From Pelomonas sp. Root1444 (GTDB lineage Bacteria > Pseudomonadota > Gammaproteobacteria > Burkholderiales > Burkholderiaceae_C): a DNA stretch of 64,000 nucleotides. The stretch covers positions 1,032,168 through 1,096,167 of the forward strand of contig NZ_LMFP01000028.1 of assembly GCF_001426885.1 (NCBI RefSeq), read 5' to 3'. The position numbers were made by a program, and so were the translations under genes. Shown here in pieces: positions 16,286 to 25,625 of this stretch. Position 1 is the first letter of the stretch, and the number at the start of each line of letters is the position of its first letter. The notes under the pieces are model-generated. The model did no database searches. It worked only from the letters and a program-made list of their open reading frames with translations, and had not been told where the DNA came from.

Positions 16286-18976
16286 ATGAAAGCCCTCCGT
16301 CCTTCCCGCATCGCCGCCGCTGCGGCCATGCTCGCACTGGCGCATGCCGCCCAGGCCCAGTCGACGCTGGAGCGCGTCGAGGTCACCGGCACGGCGATCA
16401 AGCGCATCGAGGGCGAGACGGCGCTGCCCGTCCAGGTCATCACGCGCGGGGAGATCGACAAGGCGGGTGTGACGACAGCGGCCGAGCTGATCGCCCGTCT
16501 CAGCGCCAGCGCCAACAACCTGACCGACGGCGGCAGCGTCGCCTACGGTGGCTTTCGTGACCAGATGGGCTTCAACGGCGCCAACCTGCGCGGCCTGGGC
16601 GTGTCGTCCACGCTGGTGCTGCTGAACGGCCGGCGCATGGCCAACTTCGCGTCGCCCGGCGACGCGGCCGGCGTGGACCTGAACAGCATCCCGGCCGCCG
16701 CCATCCAGCGCGTCGAAATCCTGCTGGACGGCGCCTCGTCGCTTTACGGGTCCGACGCCATCGGCGGCGTCATCAACTTCATCACGCGCAAGGATTTCTC
16801 CGGCGTCGAGATCAATGCGCTGGCCGGCAACACCACCGAGGGCGGCGGCAACAAGCGCTCGGCCACGCTGGCGGGTGGATTCGGCGAGTACGCCCGCGAC
16901 GGCTTCAACGTCATGGCTGTGCTGGACGTGCAGAAGACGACCAGCCTGAACGCGTCGCGCCGAAAGTTCATCAAGGAACTGGACATTCCTGGCCGGCTGC
17001 CGGACCTGCTGTCCAGCGCCAGCTTCCCAGGCAATATCCGGCTGTCGAACTATCAACGCGACACGCTGATCGAAGAAGGCTACAAGTCCAACGGCAAGAC
17101 CGTGATCGACTCGAAGACCGTCAATCCGGCCGCCGCGAACGGCTGCAACCCGCCGGCCAACCTCTACCTGCCCGATGGCATCGGCGGCGCGGACGGCTGC
17201 ACGTTTGACTACATGCGCGACATCGAGCTGTATCCGAAGTCGAACAAGAGCAGCGCCGTCGCCCGGGGTGTGTTCAATCTGGGCGGTGGCCATCAAGCCT
17301 TCGCCGAGGTGTCGCTGGCGCGGGCCAGAACGCTCTACACCGGCACGCCCAACCGCGTCGATGCGGACATGGATGTGTCTCGCGTGCCGGCCTTTGCCGG
17401 CAGCGCGCTGAACAGCCTCGACGCGGACGATGAGGAACGCATCATCACCGTGCGTACCCGACTGGCCGAGGCCGGCCTGCGGACCAGCGAGTTGGTGTCC
17501 AGCACCAAACGCTTCCTGCTGGGCACCAACGGCCTGCTGGGCGGTTGGGACTATGAATGGGCGTTGAACCACAGCACCAGCACAGTTTCGGACCGCGACC
17601 ACCGTGGCTATCTGAACGAGCAGATGATCCTGGACGGCTTTGCCGACGGCACGCTCAATGCCTTCGGCCCCTCCAACGCCGCTGGCCTTGCGCTGTATGA
17701 AAAAGCGCAGATCCGCGGCGAAGTGCGCCGCGCCACCGGCACGATGGATGCGCTGGACTTCAAGGCCACCAAGGCGCTCGCACAGCTCGCCGGCGGCGAT
17801 CTGGCTGTCGCCTTCGGCGGCGAGCTGCGACGCGAGAAGCAGAACTACCACCAGTCCGATGCGCTGAAGCAGGACCTCATCCTGGGCGAATCCTCACAAG
17901 GCCCGGACTCTGACTTCGGCAAGTCGCGCAAGGTCAGTGCAGCCTTCGGCGAGATCAGTGCGCCGGTCACCAAGCAGCTCGAACTGCAGGCGGCGCTGCG
18001 CTATGAGCACTATCAGGTCAGCGGGGGCGCGGCCAGCCCGAAGGTCGGCCTGAAGTACGTGCCGATGCCCGAACTGCTGCTGCGCGCGTCGGTGGGCAAG
18101 GGCTTCCGGGCGCCCAGCCTGTCCGATCTGTACCGCCCGCTCACCCAGGGCTCCTCGGCCACGCTGGTCGACCCGGTCTGCCTGGCGGCCGATCCGGAGA
18201 ACACACCCACCGACTGCTCGGACATCTGGACCACGCTGAACTACAGCAATGCCAAGCTCAAGCCCGAGAAGTCGCGCCAGTTCTCGCTGGGCGCCGTCTT
18301 CGAGCCGCGGCGCGGCGTCAGCCTGAACGTCGACTACTGGAACATCGAGAAGACCAACCTGATCAGCACGCTGGGCGTGGACGTGATCCTGGGCAACCTG
18401 GCCAAGTACGGCGGCCTCGTGCACCGTGACGAAGACAACGTCATCGAGGCCATCGACCTCGTCAAAGAGAACCGGGGCAAGCAGCGCATCTCCGGCGTGG
18501 ACCTCGGCGTGTCGCTGACCAACCTGAAGACCGGCTTCGGCCAGTTCGGCCTGCGCCTGAACGGCACGCTGACGCTGAAGTCCAAGCAGCAGACCGGCGA
18601 CGGCGACCCCTTCGTCAGCAACCTCGGCGTCTTCATCAATGACGGCGTCGTGCAGCGCTGGCGCCACTCGCTCAGCCTCGACTGGGAGCACGGCCCCTTC
18701 TCGGCAACCGTGTCCAACAGCTATCTGCAGGGCTACGACGACCAGCACATCATCGGCAAGCCGGACATCAAGGTGGGCGCCTATTCGCTGTGGAACCTGT
18801 CCGGCGGCTGGGACGTGACCAAGTCGCTGACGCTGCGTGCCGGCGTGCAGAACCTGTTCGACAAGTCGCCGCCGTTCTCGCAGCAAGCCTACTTCTTCCT
18901 GTCCGGCTACGACCCGAGCTACACCGATCCGCGCGGCCGCTACGTCTACGTCAGCGCGAAGTACGCGTTCAAGTAA
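16286..18976 (+). CDS. TonB-dependent outer-membrane receptor next to cyanophycinases
   Basis: An 896-residue receptor. The ATG at 16286 follows GGGAG and opens a signal peptide ending at about residue 24 (AHAAQAQ). The plug begins VEVTGTAIKRIEGETALPVQV, a pattern shared with the receptor at 42437 and typical of receptors that I associate with peptide or organic ligands rather than siderophores. The plug has DGASSLYGSDAIGGVINFITRKDFSGVE; the barrel ends VYVSAKYAFK. It is divergent from the exported cyanophycinase, so its ligand may be the released dipeptides. Its last 8 bases overlap the convergent thioesterase. Confidence 0.87.
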   Translation: MKALRPSRIAAAAAMLALAHAAQAQSTLERVEVTGTAIKRIEGETALPVQVITRGEIDKAGVTTAAELIARLSASANNLTDGGSVAYGGFRDQMGFNGANLRGLGVSSTLVLLNGRRMANFASPGDAAGVDLNSIPAAAIQRVEILLDGASSLYGSDAIGGVINFITRKDFSGVEINALAGNTTEGGGNKRSATLAGGFGEYARDGFNVMAVLDVQKTTSLNASRRKFIKELDIPGRLPDLLSSASFPGNIRLSNYQRDTLIEEGYKSNGKTVIDSKTVNPAAANGCNPPANLYLPDGIGGADGCTFDYMRDIELYPKSNKSSAVARGVFNLGGGHQAFAEVSLARARTLYTGTPNRVDADMDVSRVPAFAGSALNSLDADDEERIITVRTRLAEAGLRTSELVSSTKRFLLGTNGLLGGWDYEWALNHSTSTVSDRDHRGYLNEQMILDGFADGTLNAFGPSNAAGLALYEKAQIRGEVRRATGTMDALDFKATKALAQLAGGDLAVAFGGELRREKQNYHQSDALKQDLILGESSQGPDSDFGKSRKVSAAFGEISAPVTKQLELQAALRYEHYQVSGGAASPKVGLKYVPMPELLLRASVGKGFRAPSLSDLYRPLTQGSSATLVDPVCLAADPENTPTDCSDIWTTLNYSNAKLKPEKSRQFSLGAVFEPRRGVSLNVDYWNIEKTNLISTLGVDVILGNLAKYGGLVHRDEDNVIEAIDLVKENRGKQRISGVDLGVSLTNLKTGFGQFGLRLNGTLTLKSKQQTGDGDPFVSNLGVFINDGVVQRWRHSLSLDWEHGPFSATVSNSYLQGYDDQHIIGKPDIKVGAYSLWNLSGGWDVTKSLTLRAGVQNLFDKSPPFSQQAYFFLSGYDPSYTDPRGRYVYVSAKYAFK

Positions 18977-19388
18977 CCAGCGCCCTCACCCAGTCCGGCA
19001 AGGCGATGGCCTTGTCGGTCTCGGCATCGAACCACAGCGTCGTCGCGCCGCCCTCGGCGTAGATGACGCCGGGTTGGTCCACCCGCTCCAGCGTGATCCA
19101 GGTCTCGAAGCTGGTGCGGCCCGGGTCGCTGACGTAGTGCCTGGCCAGCACCTCGCCCGGCGCCTTCAGCTGGCGGTAGAAGTTGCAGAAGGCGTTGACG
19201 ATGACCGGCCCCTGCCCGCCCGGGTTGGGCCCGGCACCGATGCTCGTCAGCCAGTCGACACGGGCGATCTCCAGGTAGCGGAAGTACAGCGTGTTGTTGA
19301 TGTGCCCCATCGCGTCCATGTCGCCCCAGCGCATCGGGATGCGGCACTCGTAGGTGAGCTTCTTCCCGGCCGGGACGGCATACCTCAT
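18969..19388 (-). CDS. 4HBT-family acyl-CoA thioesterase
   Basis: A 139-residue hot-dog fold thioesterase. The signature RWGDMDAMGHINNTLYFRYLE (about residues 20-40) includes the catalytic Asp and the HxN of the YbgC/FadM group. It hydrolyses acyl-CoA esters in the cytoplasm; chain length is unknown. The ATG at 19388 overlaps the YceH stop as ATGA. Last of a three-gene coupled operon; its stop overlaps the convergent TonB receptor. Confidence 0.87.
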   Translation of the reverse strand: MRYAVPAGKKLTYECRIPMRWGDMDAMGHINNTLYFRYLEIARVDWLTSIGAGPNPGGQGPVIVNAFCNFYRQLKAPGEVLARHYVSDPGRTSFETWITLERVDQPGVIYAEGGATTLWFDAETDKAIALPDWVRALVT

Positions 19389-20008
19389 GGCGCGATGCCC
19401 AGCTCGGCCGCGATGCGGTTGACGAGGCTGCGCAGCGCGGCGACCTCCGCGCGCAGCAAGGCCACTTCCTCGTCGCGCGGCGCGGCCACCGCGGCTGCCT
19501 GCTCGACGGACGCGACCGGCCCGCACAGCAGGTGCGCCCAGCGCGCCTCGCGGGCACCGGGGGCCTTGGGCAGCTTGATGGCCATCGCCGGCTCGCGCGC
19601 CGCGAGTTCTTCGAGGAAGCCTTCAACCGACGAGACATCGGCGAAGCGGTGCAGGCGCTCGGTGTTCTGGCGCAGCTCAGCGGCCGTCTGCGGGCCGCGC
19701 AGCATCAGCTGCGTCAGCAGCGCCATGGCCGCACCAGGGACGCCCATGCCGCGCGCAAAGTTGTGCTCGTAGCGCACCACGCGGCTGCCGCTGACCGTGT
19801 TGACGAGGTGCAGCGCCTTCAGCTCCTCCACGGTGGCCAGCACCTCGGCTTCGCTGACGTCCATGACCGGGTCGCGCGCCGTCTTCTGGTTGCATCCCGA
19901 CGTCAATGCGTTGGCCGACAGCGGGTAGCTGTCCGGCACGGTGCTTTCCTTCTCGACGAGGACGGCCAGGACGCGGGCTTCCAGCGGGGTCAGGTCTCGA
20001 CGGCTCAT
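19385..20008 (-). CDS. yceH: YceH family (DUF480) protein
   Basis: A 207-residue YceH protein with tandem winged-helix folds. It starts MSRRDLTPLEARVLAVLVEKE and contains the family's PLSANALTSGCNQKTARDPVM. A C-terminal heptad-like stretch (about 170-205) follows. Biochemical role is unknown. Its ATG overlaps the SDR stop by one base and its stop overlaps the thioesterase start, so the three are translated together. Confidence 0.9.
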   Translation of the reverse strand: MSRRDLTPLEARVLAVLVEKESTVPDSYPLSANALTSGCNQKTARDPVMDVSEAEVLATVEELKALHLVNTVSGSRVVRYEHNFARGMGVPGAAMALLTQLMLRGPQTAAELRQNTERLHRFADVSSVEGFLEELAAREPAMAIKLPKAPGAREARWAHLLCGPVASVEQAAAVAAPRDEEVALLRAEVAALRSLVNRIAAELGIAP

Positions 20009-20790
20009 CAAACACCAAATCCGTCGTCGGCCTGGATCACCGCGCCATTGATGAAGTGGCTCTCGTTGGCGCACAGCATCAGCAGCGCCGTGTCGAGGTC
20101 CTGCGGCTGGCCCACGCGCTTCCTGGGCAGCATGTCGATGAGTTTCTGGCCCTGCTCGGTGCCCCAGTGGTGGTGGTTGATCTCGGTGTCGATGTAGCCG
20201 GGGCAGATCGCGTTGACGTTGATGCCGTAGCGCCCCCATTCCAGCGCCATCGCGCGCGTCATGTGGATGACGGCGGCCTTGCTCATCGCATAGACGCCGA
20301 TCTGGCCCAGCACGCGCAGGCCGGCCATGGAGGCGACGTTGACGATGCGCCCGCCGATGAAAGTGCCGGGCGCCGAGCCGCGCGCGCGGGCCAGCATGCG
20401 CTTGCCCACCTCCTGCGCGACGAAGAAGGCGCCACGCGTGTTGGTGTCCATCACGTAGTCGTAGTCGTTCTCGGTGACGTCGGTGAGGCGCTGCGTGGTC
20501 GACACGCCGGAGTTGTTGATGAGGATGTCCAGCGTGCCGACCTCGGTCTCGGCATGGGCCACGGCGGCCTTGATGCTGGCCACGTCGGTCACGTCCAGCT
20601 GCACCACATGGGCATCGCCGCCACTGCCTTCGATCTCGGCGCGCAAGTCCTTCAGGCGTTCGATGCGCCGGCCGGCCAGCACCACGCAGGCACCCGCCTT
20701 GCTTAGTGTGCGGGCGAACTGCGCGCCCAGGCCGCTGGACGCGCCGGTGATGAGGGCCACACGGCCTTCAAGGTTGATGGAGTAACTCAT
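20008..20790 (-). CDS. Short-chain dehydrogenase/reductase
   Basis: A 260-residue classical SDR, NAD(P)-dependent. The Rossmann motif GASSGLGAQFA is at residues 16-26, NNSG around 92, and the catalytic Ser and Tyr-x-x-x-Lys in NVASMAGLRVLGQIGVYAMSK. It probably oxidises or reduces a hydroxyacyl or alcohol substrate; the adjacent acyl-CoA thioesterase hints at acyl-CoA metabolism. First gene of the operon, divergent from ETF-QO. Confidence 0.87.
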   Translation of the reverse strand: MSYSINLEGRVALITGASSGLGAQFARTLSKAGACVVLAGRRIERLKDLRAEIEGSGGDAHVVQLDVTDVASIKAAVAHAETEVGTLDILINNSGVSTTQRLTDVTENDYDYVMDTNTRGAFFVAQEVGKRMLARARGSAPGTFIGGRIVNVASMAGLRVLGQIGVYAMSKAAVIHMTRAMALEWGRYGINVNAICPGYIDTEINHHHWGTEQGQKLIDMLPRKRVGQPQDLDTALLMLCANESHFINGAVIQADDGFGV

Positions 20791-20919
20791 GAGACTGCCT
20801 TGTGAGTGGGTTGCACCGATCCTACCGGGCTAGGCTGGCCGCCCTAAAAAAGCACGGTCGTTCGATTTGCCATCCACCCTCTCTAGAATCGCGCGCAATT
20901 CAAGTTACCGGAGACCTGC

Positions 20920-22596
20920 ATGACATCCGAAGAAATCCTGGCCCAGTTCGGACCCCGCGAGTCCATGGAGTACGACGTGGTCGTCGTCGGCGGCGGCCCC
21001 GCCGGCTTGGCCACGGCCATCCGCCTGAAGCAGGTTAAGCCCGATGCCAATGTGGTCGTGCTCGAGAAGGGTTCGGAGCCCGGCGCCCACATCCTGTCCG
21101 GCGCGGTGATGGACCCGCGCGCCATGACCGAGCTGTTCGCGAACTGGAAGGAGCTCGGCGCACCACTGAACCAGGCCGTGACCGGCGACGACGTGCTGTT
21201 CCTGTCCGAGACCGGCAGCAACCGCACGCCCGACTGGGTCGTGCCGCGCAACTTCCACAACGACGGCTGCTACGTCATCAGCCTGTCCGACGTCGTCAAG
21301 TGGATGGCCAGCCAAGCCGAGGCGCTGGGCGTCGAGATCTTCCCGGGCTTCGCGGCCGCCGAGGTGCTCTACGACGAGCAGGGCCGCGTCAAGGGCGTGG
21401 CCACCGGCAACATGGGCCTGGGCAAGGACGGCGAGCCGACCGACCACTTCCAGCTGGGCATGGAGTTGCTGGGCAAATACACCGTGTTTGCCGAAGGCGC
21501 ACGCGGCCACCTGGGCAAGCAGCTGCTGGAGAAGTTCAAGCTGACCCAAGGCAAGGACACGCAGACCTATGCCATCGGCATCAAGGAGCTGTGGGAGATC
21601 CCCGCCGACAAGGCGCAGCCGGGCAAGGTGGTGCACACCGCCGGCTGGCCGATGGAAGGCGACACCTTCGGCGGCGGCTTCCTGTACCACCTGGCTGACA
21701 ACAAGGTCACGCTGGGCTTCGTCATCGGCCTGGACTACGACAACCCCTACCTGAGCCCCTTCGAGGAGATGCAGCGCTGGAAGGCCCACCCGGCCATCCG
21801 CGCCCACATCGAAGGCGGCAAGCGCATCGGCTACGGCGCGCGCGCCATCAACAACGGCACGCCGCAGGCCCTGCCCAAGACCGTCTTCCCCGGCGGCTGC
21901 CTGATCGGCTGCGATGCCGGCTACCTGAACGCCGCCCGCATCAAGGGCAGCCACGCCGCCATCAAGAGCGGCATGCTGGCCGCGGAGGCCCTGGCCCCCG
22001 CGCTGGACGCCGGCCGCGCCCAGGACGAGCTGGCCGCCTACCCCGAGGCCTTCGAGAAGAGCTGGCTGAACGAAGAGCTGCAGCAAACGCGCAACTTCAA
22101 GCTGTGGTTCAAGAAGGGCAAGACCACCGGCCAGCTGATGACCGGCATCGAGCAGTGGCTGCTGCCCAAGCTGGGCATCAAGAGCCCGCCGTGGACGCTG
22201 CACAACCACAAGGCCGACAGCGCCTCGCTGCGCCCGGCCGCCGAGTGCACGCCCATCACCTACCCCAAGCCCGACGGCAAGCTGACCTTCGATCGCCTGT
22301 CGTCGGTGTTCATCTCCAACACCAACCACGAAGAGAACCAGCCGGCGCACCTGACGCTGAAGAACAACGCCATCCCCGTGCAGGTCAACCTTGCCAAATA
22401 CGCCGGCCCCGAGGCCCGCTACTGCCCGGCCGGTGTCTACGAGTTCGTGCCCAACGAGGCCGGCGGCGGCGAACGGCTGCAGATCAACGCGCAGAACTGC
22501 GTGCATTGCAAGACCTGCGACATCAAGGACCCGACGCAGAACATCGTCTGGGTGACGCCCGAGGGCGGCGGCGGGCCCAACTACGCCGGCATGTAG
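20920..22596 (+). CDS. Electron transfer flavoprotein-ubiquinone oxidoreductase
   Basis: Membrane-associated Fe-S flavoprotein of 558 residues. It passes electrons from ETF, reduced by acyl-CoA dehydrogenases, to ubiquinone. The FAD-binding motif is VVVGGGPAGLATAIRLKQ (about residues 21-38). The C-terminus binds a 4Fe-4S cluster through CPAGVYEF and CVHCKTCDIKDP. A good ribosome-binding site (CCGGAGA) precedes the ATG. It is a single-gene unit ending in a terminator. Confidence 0.94.
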   Translation: MTSEEILAQFGPRESMEYDVVVVGGGPAGLATAIRLKQVKPDANVVVLEKGSEPGAHILSGAVMDPRAMTELFANWKELGAPLNQAVTGDDVLFLSETGSNRTPDWVVPRNFHNDGCYVISLSDVVKWMASQAEALGVEIFPGFAAAEVLYDEQGRVKGVATGNMGLGKDGEPTDHFQLGMELLGKYTVFAEGARGHLGKQLLEKFKLTQGKDTQTYAIGIKELWEIPADKAQPGKVVHTAGWPMEGDTFGGGFLYHLADNKVTLGFVIGLDYDNPYLSPFEEMQRWKAHPAIRAHIEGGKRIGYGARAINNGTPQALPKTVFPGGCLIGCDAGYLNAARIKGSHAAIKSGMLAAEALAPALDAGRAQDELAAYPEAFEKSWLNEELQQTRNFKLWFKKGKTTGQLMTGIEQWLLPKLGIKSPPWTLHNHKADSASLRPAAECTPITYPKPDGKLTFDRLSSVFISNTNHEENQPAHLTLKNNAIPVQVNLAKYAGPEARYCPAGVYEFVPNEAGGGERLQINAQNCVHCKTCDIKDPTQNIVWVTPEGGGGPNYAGM

Positions 22597-22616
22597 ACTG
22601 CGCCGCGCAAGCCACA

Positions 22617-22648
22617 AGCCAGCACCGCCCAGCGCGTGCTGGCTTTTT
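22617..22648 (+). terminator. Rho-independent terminator after ETF-QO
   Basis: A nine-base-pair stem (AGCCAGCAC with GTGCTGGCT), a ten-base loop and five T directly after the ETF-QO gene. Confidence 0.85.
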
Positions 22649-22699
22649 CATTTGTCGAGCGGCCGCAGAGCCGGATGTCCCACCCCTCGCTGTCAAGAA

Positions 22700-24724
22700 A
22701 TGCGTTCGTCCTTCCTCGCGCCGCTGCTGCTGTTGGCGGCCACGCTGTGCGCCCAGCACGCGGCCGCGCAAACCCCGGACGCCCCGCAAGCGCTCAAGCC
22801 GCTGACGGCGGATGAAGCGTTTGGCGGCGTCGCCTTCGCGGAGCCACGGCTCTCGCCCGACGGCCGCTACCTGGCGCTGCTGGCCGCTCGCGAGGGGCGC
22901 ATGGCGCTGAGCATCTTCGACCTGGCGCGCAGCCAGTACGTCTCGCACCTGCGCTTCACCGACGCCGACATCGCCGCCCCGCGCTGGGTGGGCGGTGAGC
23001 ATCTCGTCTACACGCTGGCCCAGCGGGGCCAGAGCCGCAAGACGATGTTCCGCCAGGGCGGCCTGTTCATGACCAGCGTCGACGGGCAGCAGCAACGCAA
23101 GCTGCACGCCACCGTCAACGACTGGCTGGCCAGCGGCCTGCGCCGCTACACCTGGATGCGGCCGCTGCAGACGCTGCCCGGCAGCGAGCCGGAGTTCATC
23201 GCGGCCTGCAACGACGTGGACAAGGACAGCGTCGACCTCTACCGGGTCAACGCCGCCACCGGCAAGCGCCAGCTGCTGACCCGCGAGCGCCCGGCCCGCA
23301 CGCGCGACTGGGTGCTGGACACGCATGCCCAGCCGCGCATTGCGATCAGCGATGTCGCGCAATCCACCGAGCGCGTGGTGCACTACCGCGAGGCCGACGG
23401 CCGCTGGCGCGAGCTGTGGCGCTACAGCGCCACGCGCGACGACATCCGGCGCCCGCTCAGCGTCGAGGCCGACGGCAAGCTGCTGGTGGCCACCAACGAA
23501 GGCCGGGACACCGTGGCGCTGCGCGAGTACGACCCGGCGACGGCCCGGTGGGGCGACACGATGATCGAACACCCGCAGTACGACGTCGCGGTCGATGCGT
23601 TGGGGGATGAGCAGGGCGAGCTGCTGCGCGACGAAAGCAGCGGCGAGCTGCTGGGCGTGCGCATCGACGCCGCGCGGCCGCTCTTCGCCTGGATGGACGC
23701 ACGCCGCCAGAAGCTGCAGGCGCTGGTCGACGAGGCCTTGCCCGGCCGCGTCAACGCGCTGCAGTTCTCCAACTCGCCGCAGGTGTTCGTCAGCTCCCGC
23801 ACCGACACCGGGCGCGCCACCTGGTACCTGATGGACAGCCGCAGCGGCGCCCTCAACCCGGTGCTGAACTTACGCCCCGACCTCGACCCGCGGCGCGTGC
23901 CCGCCACACGCGGCCTGACCCCGCGCAGCCGCGACGGCCTGGCCCTGCCCAGCCATGTGCTGCGGCCCCCGCTGGCCGCCGCCGGCACGCCGCTGCCCAC
24001 CGTCGTGCTGGTGCACGGCGGGCCCTGGGCGCGCGGCGCCGTCTGGGGCGATGCCGGCGGCGACATGGCCATGGCGCGCTGGCTGGCCTCGCGTGGCTAC
24101 CAGGTGTTGCTGCCGAGCTTTCGCGGCAGCACCGGTTTCGGCAAGCGCTTCCTGCACTCGGCGCGCGGCCAGATGGGGCTGGCGATGCAGGACGACCTGG
24201 ACGACGCGCTGGACGCGCTGATCCAGCGCGGCGACGTCGACCCCCAACGGCTGTGCATCATGGGCAGCAGCTACGGCGGGTATGCCAGCCTGATGGCCGT
24301 GGCCCGCACACCGGACCGCTACCGCTGCGCCGTGGCGGGCTTTCCCGTCAGCGACATCACGCGGCTGCTGAGCTCCGGCTGGAGCGACGTGTCCCGCGAC
24401 AAGGACGCGCTCGAGTTCTGGATCGACATGGTGGGTGACCCGGTGAAGCAGCGCGAGGCGCTGGACGCCGTGTCGCCGCGCCACCAGGCCGCACGCATCA
24501 AGGCCAAGGTGATGATCTATGCCGGCGTCGACGACCCGCGCACGCCGCTGGAGCAGGCCGAGCTGATGCGCAGTGCCCTCCAAAGCGCCGGCAACCCGCC
24601 GCTGTGGCTGGCCAAGTACGGCGAAGGGCACGGCTACAGCCTCACCGCCAACCATGGCGAGATGCTGCAGCTGCTGGAGCCCTTCCTGGCCGAGCAGCTT
24701 GCGCCACCCAAACCGCGCCGATAG
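22700..24724 (+). CDS. Exported S9 family prolyl oligopeptidase-like peptidase
   Basis: A 674-residue serine peptidase. A signal peptide (MRSSFLAPLLLLAATLCAQHAAA) is followed by a beta-propeller domain and an alpha/beta-hydrolase domain. Catalytic residues: Ser524 in GSSYGGY, an Asp in GVDDPRTP near 612, and His in GEGHGYS near 644. TVVLVHGGPWARG is the oxyanion region. It probably trims peptides in the periplasm. The ATG at 22700 is chosen because it begins the signal peptide; the frame's earlier codons overlap the terminator region. Confidence 0.87.
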   Translation: MRSSFLAPLLLLAATLCAQHAAAQTPDAPQALKPLTADEAFGGVAFAEPRLSPDGRYLALLAAREGRMALSIFDLARSQYVSHLRFTDADIAAPRWVGGEHLVYTLAQRGQSRKTMFRQGGLFMTSVDGQQQRKLHATVNDWLASGLRRYTWMRPLQTLPGSEPEFIAACNDVDKDSVDLYRVNAATGKRQLLTRERPARTRDWVLDTHAQPRIAISDVAQSTERVVHYREADGRWRELWRYSATRDDIRRPLSVEADGKLLVATNEGRDTVALREYDPATARWGDTMIEHPQYDVAVDALGDEQGELLRDESSGELLGVRIDAARPLFAWMDARRQKLQALVDEALPGRVNALQFSNSPQVFVSSRTDTGRATWYLMDSRSGALNPVLNLRPDLDPRRVPATRGLTPRSRDGLALPSHVLRPPLAAAGTPLPTVVLVHGGPWARGAVWGDAGGDMAMARWLASRGYQVLLPSFRGSTGFGKRFLHSARGQMGLAMQDDLDDALDALIQRGDVDPQRLCIMGSSYGGYASLMAVARTPDRYRCAVAGFPVSDITRLLSSGWSDVSRDKDALEFWIDMVGDPVKQREALDAVSPRHQAARIKAKVMIYAGVDDPRTPLEQAELMRSALQSAGNPPLWLAKYGEGHGYSLTANHGEMLQLLEPFLAEQLAPPKPRR

Positions 24725-24755
24725 ACTGATTTTTTGCAGTCAGCCAGGAGACGGC

Positions 24756-25580
24756 GTGAGCGCAGGAACGATCAGGGTCGGCATCGGTGGCTGGAATTTC
24801 GAGCCCTGGCGCGACAACTTCTACCCCAAGGGCTGGCCGCAAGCGCGGGAGCTGGAGTACGCCAGCCGCCGTCTGACGGCCATCGAGATCAACAGCACCT
24901 ACTACGGTGCGCAGAAGCCCGCGACCTTCGCCAAATGGCGCAAGGACACGCCCGACGGTTTCATGTTCTCGCTGAAGGCGATCCGCTTTGCGACGCAGCG
25001 CCGCGTGCTGGCCGACGGTGCCGATTCGATCCAGCGCTTCATCCACAGCGGTATCGCCGAGCTGGGTGACAAGCTCGGTCCCATCGTTTGGCAGCTCGCG
25101 CCCTCGCACCGCTTCGACGCCGCCGACCTCACCGCCTTTCTCGACCTGTTGCCAGGCGAAATCGACGGTCTGCCGCTGCGCCATGCGCTGGACGTGCGGC
25201 ATGCGAGCTTCCAATGCCCCGAGTACCTCGCGCTGGCGCGCCAGTACAAGGCCGCCACGGTGTTCACCGAGTCCGACGACTACCCGCCCATCGCCGAGGC
25301 GACGGGCGGCTTCGTCTACACACGCATCATGCGCACCCACCCCGACGAGCCGCTCGGCTGCAAGCCCGAGGTCTTCCCGCCGCTGGCCGAAGCCGCCCGC
25401 ACCTGGGCCGCGGGCGGTGAGCCCGATGGCCTGCCGCGCATCGAGCCGGCGCCGGCCGCAACGACCGAGGCATGTGCGCCGCGCGACGTCTTCATGTACT
25501 TCATCAGCGGCGCCAAGGAGCGCGCGCCGCATGCGGCGATGGCGCTGCGGCGCGCCCTGGGAGAGGAAGTCCCGGCCTGA
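24756..25580 (+). CDS. DUF72 (YecE-like) family protein
   Basis: A 274-residue DUF72 protein with a TIM-barrel fold. It starts with VGIGGWNFEPWRDNFYPKG and has EINSTYYG, the family signatures. The start is a GTG at 24756 with AGGAG six bases upstream; the earlier in-frame codons lie in the peptidase gene. The function of the family is not established. Confidence 0.87.
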   Translation: MSAGTIRVGIGGWNFEPWRDNFYPKGWPQARELEYASRRLTAIEINSTYYGAQKPATFAKWRKDTPDGFMFSLKAIRFATQRRVLADGADSIQRFIHSGIAELGDKLGPIVWQLAPSHRFDAADLTAFLDLLPGEIDGLPLRHALDVRHASFQCPEYLALARQYKAATVFTESDDYPPIAEATGGFVYTRIMRTHPDEPLGCKPEVFPPLAEAARTWAAGGEPDGLPRIEPAPAATTEACAPRDVFMYFISGAKERAPHAAMALRRALGEEVPA

Positions 25581-25625
25581 GCGGCTCGCAGGGGCAGCCC
25601 GCTGCCGCTCTTATCATCGCCGCCC

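Noticed and set aside
15743..17851. 702-codon open frame on the minus strand across the cyanophycinase and receptor genes
   Set aside because: Both underlying genes have clear families, starts and ribosome-binding sites in the other frames.
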